Assembly: GCA_000149265.1 (NCBI GenBank) | Contig: CH002809.1 | Location: forward strand, 453,112-517,111 | DNA from: Ciona savignyi | Lineage: Eukaryota > Chordata > Ascidiacea > Phlebobranchia > Cionidae | Reading direction: 5' to 3' | Length of the DNA stretch: 64,000 nucleotides | Part shown: one piece after another, positions 11,601 to 19,891 of the stretch | Layout of the letters: the number at the start of each line of letters is the position of its first letter | Numbering within the stretch: position 1 is the stretch's first letter | Position numbers and translations under genes: made by a program | Notes under the pieces: generated by a model | What the model was told of the DNA's origin: nothing | The model's input: the letters and a program-made list of their open reading frames with translations, nothing else | The model's database searches: none

Positions 11601-14600
11601 TTCGAGCCAAGTCTATTTGTTTTAAGTGCTTGCAGTCCGGACACCACAGTCGAACCTGTTATAAACGTAGACCCTGCACTGCTAAGGACTGTAGAGGAAG
11701 ACATCACCACACTATGCTACACGGTTCATTTACGATACACCATCCTCTTCCCCCGACTCGGTCTAAATTCACCGCCACACCTACTTCGATGTCAATTGGA
11801 GGAGGTCATCCGAAGGAGAACGAGAACTGCAGAGTTTATTTAAATGTCGTACCTGTTAAAGTACAACATAACAATGTTGTAGTGCACACCTATGCTTTTC
11901 TGGATCAAGGTTCGACATCTACTTTCTGTGGGCAGAGACTTATTGACAAACTGAAGATTGCTGGTACTAAACGGAGAGTACTCTTGCATACACTGACGGA
12001 TCAAAGGATGGCTTACGAAGCCACATCTGTCAGCCTCACCATCTCACCTTTACATGGTGGAGAGGAGATAAAGTTGCCCGAGGTGTTGTCAATCAATGAA
12101 ATTCCAGTTCAACCGAATACTGTTCCTGACGCGGAGAACCTGACAAATTTTCCGCATTTGCAAGGATTGGATTTTCCACATGTGAAAGATGGCTCTGTTA
12201 CCATTTTTATTGGTGCTGATGTTCCTGGAGCCTTTCGTGTTCAAAGTGTACGCTGTGGTTCGGGAGAAGGTCCAGATGCTGTTGAAACACCGTTAGGATG
12301 GTCACTGTTTGGCCAATCACTTACATCCTCTGCTATGAAAAACTCAAGAGCGTGTTACACCAAGGTTGCGCGTGTTCTGTTTCAGAGAGAGATCGATTGC
12401 TTGTGGAAAACCGACTTTGGTGATGGAACCTCTGTTTTTGACATACCCACTTCGCGTGAGGACCGCATCGCCTATGATCTGATGACGACATCGGTAAAGC
12501 AGGTCGAAGGTCATTTCCAGCTGCCCTTGCCATGGAGACCCAGACTGCCACGTCTCCCAGATACTCGTTTGATGGCGGAGAAACGCCTTGCCAGTTTGAA
12601 GAATCGTTTATTGAGCAATGATCTACTGTGCGAGAAATACGTTGACATCGTGCAGACCTACATCTTAAAGGACTACGCTGAGGAAGTACCGAACGAAGAA
12701 GTGGTCCATCCTGTTCTTAACCCACGGAAGCCTGACAAGCTCCGCATTGTGTTCGACTGTGCAGCTAGAAGCAAGAACGTGTCACTGAACGACGTTCTTA
12801 TGCAAGGCCCGGATCTTGTAAATAATTTGGTTGGCGTCTTGACTAGATTTCGTACGGAGCCCATTGCCTTGATAGCAGATGTGGGGGCGATGTTCCACCA
12901 GGTTAAAGTGGAGCCACAGGATCGTGACGCCTTGAGGTTTCTGTGGTGGCCAGGAGGGAATCTACATTCTGTACCTGTTCCGCATCGCATGAAGGTTCAT
13001 TTGTTTGGTGCAACGTCTTCCCCGAGTTGCGCTGCCTTCTGTATGAAACAGGCTGCCCACGTATACGGAAATGAGTATGATCCACGGGTAGTGGAAATCG
13101 TAAAGAGGAATTTTTACGTTGATGATTGTTTATCGTCTGTCCGAGATGCTACTGACGGCATTGAGATTGTGACACAACTAAGAAGCTTGCTGGCGAAAGG
13201 AGGAATTCGACTTACCAAGTGGCTGACGAACGACGCAAGCGTTTTACAGTCCATCCGAGAGGAGGACCGAGCGAAATCCGTAAAGACCCGCCAAATTGAT
13301 GACGGCATCAATAAACGAGTGCTTGGAGTTCACTGGAGTGCGACAACCGACGAATTTGGATTTAATGTTGATCTTATGAAGAAGCCTCTCACTCGACGGG
13401 GTATTCTATCTGCAGTTAGTTCGCTGTACGACCCACTCGGATTCGTGGCTCCTGTGATACTTGAAGCTAAACTTCTACTGCAATGCTTGTGCAGGCAGGA
13501 ACTGAAATGGGACGATGAAATTTCTCAAGTAGAAGCTGACCGCTGGAGAGCCTGGCTTTCATGTCTTCCACAATTGCACGACGTCCACATTTCTCGCTGT
13601 TTTAAACCTAAGGAATTTGGGAAAAAATTGACATATGAAATGCATCATTTCGCGGATGCGTCGAAGATAGCCTATGGAGCTGTGTCATATCTGCGTATTA
13701 CCGATGAAGAAAATCGAGTTCACTGTTCATTCTTAATCGGAAAGTCTCGTCTCGCACCATTAAACACTAAGACAATCCCTCGATTGGAACTCACCGCAGC
13801 TGTATTGGCGGTGAAACTTGATCGACTGTTGAGAAAGGAGCTCGACCTTTTAATTACAAGCTCTACATTCTGGAGTGATTCCACTGCTGTTTTGCAGATG
13901 ATCTACAACGCTAGAAAACGTTTTCCTGTTTTCGTCGCCAACCGACTTGCTGAAATTGAGCGATTGAGTGATGCATCCCGATGGAAATATGTACCTACGG
14001 ATCTAAATCCTGCTGACGAGGCGTCTCGTGGTTTGACTGCAGACGAAATAACGAAATGTGGTCGTTGGCTGAGAGGGCCCGATTTCTTGTGGAAACCCAC
14101 CGACTTCTGGCCGAACCAGAGTCTACAAATGACCACTCTACCAAAAGAATTTTTGCCTCTAAAAGAAAATCTTGCTGTGACACACTCAACTGTTGCATAC
14201 GTTAAGGAAGAGAATGCAACCGACCGCTTAATCGAGAAGTACTCTACTTTACTTCGACTCAAGAAAGCAACTGCCTGGTTTCTGAGATTCAAAACATACC
14301 TGCGTTCGCAGGTGAAGACGTCTTCTTCAACGCCTGTTTTTCTTACCAGTCTCTCTGTTGAAGAGCTGAAGAATGCCGAGTTGGCATTGGTTATGTATGT
14401 GCAAGGAAAGCACTTTGTTACAGTTATCGACGCGTTAAAACGCCAAGGAAGAAACCAGCTGAAAAAGGGCGAATGTATGCGCTCTATGTACAAGCTGAAT
14501 CCGATCCTGATCAACAACATATTGAGGGTTGGTGGACGTCTGGCGAATGCGCCTATTGGATATGACGCAAAGCATCCAGTGATTCTGCCACATGCTTCGC

Positions 14601-17371
14601 ATCTTACAGACTTGGAAATAGGTCACCATCACTTGATGGTAGGCCACTCTGGTATGGGACATACATGGTCATCACTTCGACAAGAATACTGGGTCATCAA
14701 AGGTGGAGTTGCTGTCCGCCGCGTACTTGGGAAATGTCTGTTCTGTCGGCGAAGGAACGAGAAACCTGGAAAGCAGTTGATGGCTGACCTGCCGCAAGCT
14801 CGCTTGGGATATAATGAGCCACCCTTTTCCCATGTTGGTGTGGACTATTTTGGACCGCTGCTCATTAAGCAAGGACGCAGCGAGGTAAAACGTTACGGGT
14901 GTTTGTTCACCTGTCTCACGATCCGTGCCATCCATATTGAGATGGCACATAGTTTATCTACAGATTCCTTTATCGCTTCCCTTCGTCGCTTCATAGGGCG
15001 CCGAGGACCACCACGTTGTATATACAGCGACAACGGCACCAACTTTGTGGGCGCTGAGCGAATTCTACGAGAATCCCTCCAAGCTTGGAATCAACAACAA
15101 GTGAATGAGTTTCTACGCCAAAAGGGCGTAATATGGACCTTCAATCCTCCCTCTGCGAGTCACATGGGTGGCGCATGGGAGCGCATGATTCGATCAGTCC
15201 GTCGAATACTGACCACATTGACAAACGCACAACTTGTGACCGATGAAGCACTGGGGACCTTCCTTGTAGAGGTTGAGTCAATACTCAACTCCCGACCACT
15301 AATTCATGTTACATTTGACCACAGAGATGATGAGCCGCTAACTCCTAACCACCTTTTATTAATGAGAGGTGCGCCAAACCTCCCGATCACCTCTACCGAC
15401 AGAACAGATTGTTACCGCAGGCACCGCTGGCGTCAGGTGCAGTACCTGACCAATGAGTTTTGGAAACGTTGGGTGCGAGATTACCTGCCTATAATTGCAA
15501 CACACACTAAATGGCATCGGATCGAAAGAAATCTACAACAAAATGACATGTCCTGCTTGTGGACGAAACTCAGTGTCGTTCCAAGTGGCTTATTGGCCGG
15601 ATTGTAGACACTTTACCCGATAAATCGGGAATCGTTCGTACCGTTTACGTACGGACCAGCATCGGTGTGTTTAAACGACCGATTACGAAACTGTGCCTCA
15701 TCGTCGACGAAGATGAGAGAGCGGATGATAGATGTACGAATGATGAGAATGAGAACGTACGGTGATCGGGTGCAGCAGATGATCGTGCAAGTCACCGAAC
15801 TGAACATTTATTGAACATTGATTTACGCTACTATACGCGAATTTCACGCGTGATCGAACATGTGTTGCGTTATTTGAAAAAATGTGTCACCAGGTTCCCA
15901 TTTTTGGGGGGAGTGTTACGTCACCACATGTTATTTCTATTATTAATTTCGGGTAGTAACTTTTGTTCTAAAATTGTCCCCTGTCGAAATTTCCTTTAAC
16001 ATTTCTATGGTTTTGGGGGGAATTACCTTCTCGTGTCGCAAAAGTAGTTATTCCATTTTTAGTTCTTTTTGTCTAAGTCTGCTGTGTGGATACAGCCTTA
16101 GAAAGTGTTGTCGCTACGGCCTAAGAACTATTTAGATGTCAAATCTGACTGGGTCCAACATAGTTGGTAAGCATTGTGTTTCTTTTTTGTATTTACCTAT
16201 GTTCCGAATGTATATTGAAACTTATTATTTGTTTATAGCAACCGCTTCGCTTCGCTTTGCTACGTTCGATACTACATCGACCATTAACATCAACAATAAA
16301 GATTTGTGACAATCTTGGCGTTAAGCAAGCGCGTTGCTCTGAGGACAAGTTTTGTCTCATAACCCCTGTTACGTCACTCCGGGTGACCAGTCAGGCCCGT
16401 CGAAGGGCGGCGTAACAATGGGTACGTTGCTAAGACCGTTTTGTATGAAAGTTGGTATATGTATCGGTCGCGTTAACCATTTGGCCACACGACTGTAAAC
16501 GAGGTTTTAACTTCGCCTGAATAGCTTGGTTGGTTAGTGCGATTATCCGTGTGAGAACGCCCCCTTATATAGGCGCGAGAAAATATGAAGATTGCCCTTG
16601 TGGTAAAGACCCTATCATTTTCCTATTCAAGAGGATAAACATGATATCCTTATCTTATCGTAACTTGTTAGGTTTAAAGCAAATAAGTCTTTAGCTTTAT
16701 CTACGCTAAGGCAAAATAGGATCTCCAAAATTCGTTCAGCTTTTTTACCAGATGTTTCAATTGTAAAATACTTATTTAAAGAAAACTATGTAATTTAAAG
16801 TCAGCATTTTTCAACCTTTCCTCCCATTCGCACTTCAGTGAAGTGCCACCCACAAGGATATGAAGTTTGGGTGAACTTTATTTGTTGTGCAGTTTTAAAT
16901 AACGTCCGACAGATTAGTCTAGTGGTTAAGTGCGTCGCCTTTTAGCCGAGGAGTTGAAGGGTCGAAACTGGTGGCTAGCTAGTTAGTTGTGTTCTTGGGC
17001 GAGGCACTTAACAGACATTGCCTGAACTCAGCGAATTAATGGGTTCTACCAAATTGAATGAACGTATAAATCATATACAACACACTAGTAACCCGACGAT
17101 GGGCGCGAGGTGATCTGACGATTGGTCGTGTGTTAACCCCCTTGGTTTTCCCATTCACATAAATAAACATGAATATCCTATTCTATCCTAACATAGCACT
17201 TGATTGCAGGACGTAAACGTGATCTTTATCCATAGCGACATAAACGAGGATAAAATACTGACAGACAAAGAACTTGAGTCTTTAATGCAAACTGATCTGC
17301 TGGAACCATTCATTAAAGAGGATTATTTTTATAAACAAAATCAGTATAAAAAGAAGAACGATGAATTGTAA
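5690..17371 (+). CDS. ER-lumenal JmjC (cupin_8) oxygenase, copy B, complete, interrupted by BEL/Pao in intron 6
   Basis: Exons 5690-5940, 6454-6611, 7443-7612, 7981-8135, 8192-8365, 9019-9139 and 17210-17371 give 396 aa. Met1-Met2 are tandem; copy C has only the second, so translation may start at 5693. Residues 1 to about 21 are a signal peptide. The JmjC core has His171-x-Asp173, Lys186 and His249, matching FIH spacing (H to K +15, H to H about +78). The EF-hand loop is at 353-364 (DINEDKILTDKE) and the C-terminus is NDEL, so I infer a soluble ER-lumenal enzyme whose C-terminal module may sense Ca2+. Intron 6 is about 8 kb because of the retrotransposon but its splice sites are intact. AATAAA at 17435-17440. 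Whether the gene is still expressed through the insertion is unknown. Confidence 0.88.
6018..6297 (-). mobile_element. SINE-1, JmjC copy B intron 1
   Basis: Full length, tail (AGGAT)n at the left. The matching site in copy C is empty. Confidence 0.88.
6672..6972 (-). mobile_element. SINE-1, JmjC copy B intron 2
   Basis: Full length. Private to copy B: A and C have the uninterrupted intron sequence. Confidence 0.9.
7640..7936 (+). mobile_element. SINE-1, JmjC copy B intron 3
   Basis: Full length, starting CCGGCCGGTTAGTCTGG. The same insertion is in copy C (21393) but not in copy A. Confidence 0.9.
8826..8905 (-). mobile_element. Degenerate SINE-2 in JmjC copy B intron 5
   Basis: GGTGGGCTCGTCACTGATGC then GTCACTTGAACCAGTCGACC. 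Orthologous to about 2564-2640 in copy A. Confidence 0.5.
9329..9710 (+). repeat. BEL/Pao 5' LTR (382 bp, internally deleted)
   Basis: Starts TGTTACGTCACC and ends GGCGTAACA. Compared with the 504-bp 3' LTR it lacks about 122 bp between GTTTAT (about 9648-9653) and AACCCCT. The missing part includes the LTR's AATAAA motif. Otherwise nearly identical to the 3' LTR. Confidence 0.95.
9711..9777 (+). repeat. 28-bp tandem repeat directly after the 5' LTR
   Basis: Two full copies and a partial third of a 28-bp unit beginning ATCGTTGCAACTATCGGACG. It starts exactly where a primer-binding site is expected. I see no clear tRNA 3'-end complement here. Confidence 0.8.
9820..10428 (+). CDS. BEL/Pao gag N-terminal part, coiled-coil rich (ends at a frame break)
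   Basis: 202-codon ORF starting at the first good ATG after the 5' LTR. It is rich in Glu, Lys, Ala and Gln, with a long coiled-coil-like stretch in the second half. It stops at 10428, while the adjoining gag-pol ORF is open in the +1 frame from 10310, so the two overlap by over 100 nt. BEL/Pao elements usually encode gag and pol in one frame, so a frameshift near 10377-10428 is the simplest explanation. Programmed frameshifting is not excluded, but I see no slippery site I would defend. Confidence 0.8.
   Translation: MDPVELLAQCKEKMQHSYLSVEGLMSDAKNIDAVKKHLVNVENAHMALLAAYASCNDSESKIEVSRHRADSKREKSEFDERVKEWIQQCDSRHLNENLDGLEIKSSYTTSSTRSLRRAAHVKLELARLAKSHALQKLSETMQQAELEAEQKRQEADRLRKQVDRDLEMAEAEVKAWEDDMSVVGKRLDELPSVAYPSPFTYS
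10310..15607 (+). CDS. BEL/Pao gag-pol polyprotein
   Basis: Long open frame; the meaningful part begins near 10380 because the first codons overlap the gag ORF in another frame. In order: a gag DUF1759-like region (about 10840-11370); zinc knuckles in a Cys/His-rich stretch (about 11510-11720); aspartic protease of the DUF1758 type with the variant DQG (about 11905); reverse transcriptase with catalytic YVDD (about 13120); RNase H (FADAS near 13650, WSDST near 13875); integrase with an HHCC zinc domain (about 14620-14745) and D,D,E core (VDYFG, YSDNG, WER, about 14840-15185). The frame ends at 15607 inside the C-terminal DUF5641-type domain, which continues in another frame. Together with the gag break this suggests a defective copy. 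Confidence 0.93.
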   Translation: MTLRWPKPRLRPGRMICLLLGSDLMSFPVSPTPRPLRILETTPKLLQPPPINVLKSSIPHEKQEASLHTVPAVLDSYVCHSPDPNMPQTVDPISLSRNLDRDPRVFREQRAPKIERDSVDSLPGNHDSYRELPEYVKRNLPAYEHFQPKFEREPPRGQLARSQPEDDFLQQRIMLPQPAIKRFNGDPLNYWCFIRAIESHVHSRTKSEESRLVCLLQYCEPSIANKLEIYSKNRADGYSKARQRLHYEYGQPHIIANACEQRLKRSPDVKPGNPESLMEFSDLIEKCRSSLEDIQEYAGLNSINTMKIIIRKLPYPLQEKWVDQSVDVLHQTGRQAGFLDFVQFVAEKAQVFNSLYGREAVYGGHRDKPAVGAPRRNTRAATYNTVTSDKGKPTSPALSETPVCSLCAKQHWLPNCPEFDHMPPLKRNEFVRAKSICFKCLQSGHHSRTCYKRRPCTAKDCRGRHHHTMLHGSFTIHHPLPPTRSKFTATPTSMSIGGGHPKENENCRVYLNVVPVKVQHNNVVVHTYAFLDQGSTSTFCGQRLIDKLKIAGTKRRVLLHTLTDQRMAYEATSVSLTISPLHGGEEIKLPEVLSINEIPVQPNTVPDAENLTNFPHLQGLDFPHVKDGSVTIFIGADVPGAFRVQSVRCGSGEGPDAVETPLGWSLFGQSLTSSAMKNSRACYTKVARVLFQREIDCLWKTDFGDGTSVFDIPTSREDRIAYDLMTTSVKQVEGHFQLPLPWRPRLPRLPDTRLMAEKRLASLKNRLLSNDLLCEKYVDIVQTYILKDYAEEVPNEEVVHPVLNPRKPDKLRIVFDCAARSKNVSLNDVLMQGPDLVNNLVGVLTRFRTEPIALIADVGAMFHQVKVEPQDRDALRFLWWPGGNLHSVPVPHRMKVHLFGATSSPSCAAFCMKQAAHVYGNEYDPRVVEIVKRNFYVDDCLSSVRDATDGIEIVTQLRSLLAKGGIRLTKWLTNDASVLQSIREEDRAKSVKTRQIDDGINKRVLGVHWSATTDEFGFNVDLMKKPLTRRGILSAVSSLYDPLGFVAPVILEAKLLLQCLCRQELKWDDEISQVEADRWRAWLSCLPQLHDVHISRCFKPKEFGKKLTYEMHHFADASKIAYGAVSYLRITDEENRVHCSFLIGKSRLAPLNTKTIPRLELTAAVLAVKLDRLLRKELDLLITSSTFWSDSTAVLQMIYNARKRFPVFVANRLAEIERLSDASRWKYVPTDLNPADEASRGLTADEITKCGRWLRGPDFLWKPTDFWPNQSLQMTTLPKEFLPLKENLAVTHSTVAYVKEENATDRLIEKYSTLLRLKKATAWFLRFKTYLRSQVKTSSSTPVFLTSLSVEELKNAELALVMYVQGKHFVTVIDALKRQGRNQLKKGECMRSMYKLNPILINNILRVGGRLANAPIGYDAKHPVILPHASHLTDLEIGHHHLMVGHSGMGHTWSSLRQEYWVIKGGVAVRRVLGKCLFCRRRNEKPGKQLMADLPQARLGYNEPPFSHVGVDYFGPLLIKQGRSEVKRYGCLFTCLTIRAIHIEMAHSLSTDSFIASLRRFIGRRGPPRCIYSDNGTNFVGAERILRESLQAWNQQQVNEFLRQKGVIWTFNPPSASHMGGAWERMIRSVRRILTTLTNAQLVTDEALGTFLVEVESILNSRPLIHVTFDHRDDEPLTPNHLLLMRGAPNLPITSTDRTDCYRRHRWRQVQYLTNEFWKRWVRDYLPIIATHTKWHRIERNLQQNDMSCLWTKLSVVPSGLLAGL
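15559..15765 (+). pseudogene. BEL/Pao pol C-terminal tail, out of frame (DUF5641-like)
   Basis: This overlapping frame carries the expected end of a BEL/Pao polyprotein (GRIVDTLPDK, then VRTS and KRPITKLCLI). It is shifted by one base relative to the main pol frame and has no independent start expected. It lies in the same frame as the gag N-terminal ORF, so the middle of the polyprotein is offset relative to both ends. Confidence 0.75.
15914..16417 (+). repeat. BEL/Pao 3' LTR (504 bp)
   Basis: Same TGTTACGTCACC start and GGCGTAACA end as the 5' LTR, preceded by GGGGGGAG. Contains an AATAAA (about 16295) in the stretch absent from the 5' LTR. Confidence 0.95.
16904..17190 (+). mobile_element. 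SINE-1, 20 bp before JmjC copy B exon 7
   Basis: Head GACAGATTAGTCTAGTGG, tail CCTATTCTATCC; the acceptor is at 17209. Shared with copy A. Confidence 0.85.
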
Positions 17372-19891
17372 TCGTTTATTAATTTCTGACCGATGACGAC
17401 TTGAGTGAGTTATTATGGTCAAACTTTGTTTAACAATAAAAATCACAGGTTATAATTTTCCCTATTCGACAGTGCCTTGTAAAAGCAACAACGCCATTTT
17501 TAAATTTAAGTTTATAAAATAGATTTTTATTGGGTTTTACATTGCTGGTAATTTGTTTCTTTTTATCGATGCCATAATGCGTTTTAAAATCTAAGTATGC
17601 TTGCAAGATTGCCAATAATAGGTGCTTTTAAGATTATACAGTTGTGATATTATGGCGCACAATCATCTGAGACGCTCTATATCAGGGGTTCTTAAACTGG
17701 GGGGCGCCCCCATGGGGGGAGTGGAAGCTTCTCAAGGGGGGGCGCGAGCATGACAGTGACATATTGCAGGGTTCGAATTAACGATTTTGAAACGATTCGC
17801 GAAATGCGTAGGATACGAGAAAATCGTTTTCGCGCTTTAGCTATGTTAAATTGCCTTAGAATGCGGTTTCAGAACCTCTCAAACTAATCTTAAAGCCAGA
17901 AAGATAATTCATTAAGCTAACAGAACCGTTATTAAGTAGTAATGATAAACTACAATACACGTATCGTGAGTTAATGCGTGTAGGATAGGACGAATATCGA
18001 CGAAACGAAGCCTTTGAAACGAGTAATCTTACTTGTTAAAACACCATATAACCTTATTATAAAGAGGTGTGTCGCATCTCCGCCAATCATAAATAAAGGA
18101 ATCGTGGTATATTAAGGCATAATGGCTATTGTTGCGTTGTGATAGAAATGCTTATTATGTGTCAATAATGCAAAGTAAAAGCAAGGTAAATAAATGTAAT
18201 AGTAGTTCCATTGTTAAATGTTATGTTGAAGGCAAAATATGTTATATTATATTGTGTTGATGATTTATTATTAAAAGTGCGCGAAATCAGTAACTGTAAT
18301 TTATATTTTCGCGATTTTGTTAAATTTTGTAATTCGCGAACTTTAAAAAACGGTTCGCGAACCCTTGCATCCTTTACACTAAGCAGGGTAATGGCAAATA
18401 AATTATTGCCCTATTTTTCGTAAATTTGATTTTTGAGTAGGTGAGGCGTGAGCATGAATCACAAATCTCAAGGGAGCGCGACTGAAAAAGTTTAAGAACC
18501 ACTGCTCTATATACAGAATATCGCATATACCGATAGTCTGAAGCGTACACAGCTATCTAACAAATTCTATTCTACGTATGTATTATTTAAATTGGTTTAT
18601 TTGTGGTTGGTGTAATAATGGAGTTTTCATAGATTTCATGGTTTTGCTGGCAGCTTTTAAAGTATTGAAGAGATCTTGGTATAAATGTGTTATTTAGAAT
18701 TTACTGCATAAAGATCTTGGTATTAATGTGTTTAATTTGAATTTACTGCATATGTTGTTTACATTTATGAAGACTACAATTAAACAAGATTTTAAAACTT
18801 GGTATTCACGATTTTCTTTAGATCTTTTACTTTGCGCAACTAAACAATTACTCTGTTTTACGACGTTGAATTTATTCTGAGTGACGCTGACTATTTCCGG
18901 TTGACACTATAATTGTTTGTTTTTTTGATCCGCAATAACAATTACCTTGTGCAAAGAGATACATGCGATTCTTTGAAAACGTGTTAATTTAATAAAGTTT
19001 TAGCATTTACAATCCCAAAGAGTTTCCACACTATTCCCCATGACTTTTTGGAGAAAATTAAAATGCGGAAAAAAAGTAAGTTCGTCAAAGGTTAGCAAGT
19101 TTGGAGAGCTCTGGGGTTAAAATTTAGCGTTATGATTATATAGTTACTTTCTCTTTTGATCAATTTATACAGTTAGTGTTTTTAGATATCTTAAATACAG
19201 GGGCAGACAGCAACTGTGTGCGATAGTAATCTGACTATCTTTATAACTCCAGTATAATGTTTGGGCAAATACTAGTCGGCATTTACTAAAATATCATTTA
19301 TCCAAGGCCCACCGAACTAACAGCCTATTGCTCAATCGTGACCAAAATATGACACCAGTTTAAAAAAACAAGAGGATAAAAAGACCAAAACCCGCATAGT
19401 AATAAGTATATCTCATATATCATTTAACAACACAAGATATCAAGAAAAGCTATTTATTGGTGTAATAGTAATTGTTTAGTTTTGCTTGCCAAACAATCAT
19501 ATGGATTTATTGTCATCAACAAACAGCCCAGCTTACGTGACCCACTGCATTCTGTGCATAGTATTAAGATCTGAATATATCCTGCTCATGTTACTCAGGA
19601 AACCCTTTCCAGTAGATTTCTTAGAAACCGTACAGTGAAGCTGTCAATGCAAATCAATTAATGCATTGTGCTGTAAGTCGCTGTATTAGTATATTTGACG
19701 TTTACTGAATAAAATCGCAAAACAATCCATACCGTTGATTAATATTGAAGGTTATATGCAGAATTATTTCTTATAGAAGGTTATATGCAATAATATAGAA
19801 GGTTATATGCAGTCAGATTCAAGATGGAGATTCGAGATTAGATTGATTTTTGGTAAAACAAAGATATTCTAATATTCATTGGCAGATTAAG
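17372..19891. repeat. Duplicated intergenic spacer, copy B to copy C
   Basis: Paralogous to 4039-5689, interrupted by the hAT element. Near the 3' end GGTTATATGCA recurs three times (about 19740-19812), a small local amplification absent from the other spacer. No gene seen. Confidence 0.85.
17683..18504. mobile_element. Non-autonomous hAT element (822 bp)
   Basis: Termini are inverted: CAGGGGTTCTTAAACTGG at the left, and the right end reads CAGTGGTTCTTAAACTTT on the complement. The flanking 8-bp target duplication CTCTATAT is perfect (17675-17682 and 18505-18512), as expected for hAT. No transposase ORF inside. It explains most of the length difference between the A-B and B-C intergenic spacers. 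Confidence 0.9.

Larger units (their letters stand above)
9329..16417 (+). mobile_element. BEL/Pao LTR retrotransposon, near full length
   Basis: TG...CA element flanked by a perfect 5-bp target duplication ATGGG (9324-9328 and 16418-16422), the size typical of BEL/Pao. It has LTRs at both ends, a gag-pol coding region with BEL-type domain order (gag, zinc knuckle, aspartic protease, RT, RNase H, integrase) and a short purine tract GGGGGGAG (15906-15913) just before the 3' LTR. No envelope gene. It lies inside an older SINE-2 copy in intron 6 of JmjC copy B, same strand as the gene. The shared LTR sequence differs by about one substitution, so insertion is recent. Confidence 0.95.
9294..16497 (-). 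mobile_element. SINE-2 in JmjC copy B intron 6, split by BEL/Pao
   Basis: Left part 9294-9328 and right part 16418-16497, joined in copy A at 3026-3109. The BEL/Pao target duplication ATGGG lies within it. Confidence 0.75.

Noticed and set aside
19850..19891. Upstream in-frame start adding 14 residues to JmjC copy C
   Set aside because: Not conserved in copy B, destroys the signal peptide position, and lies before a likely acceptor.
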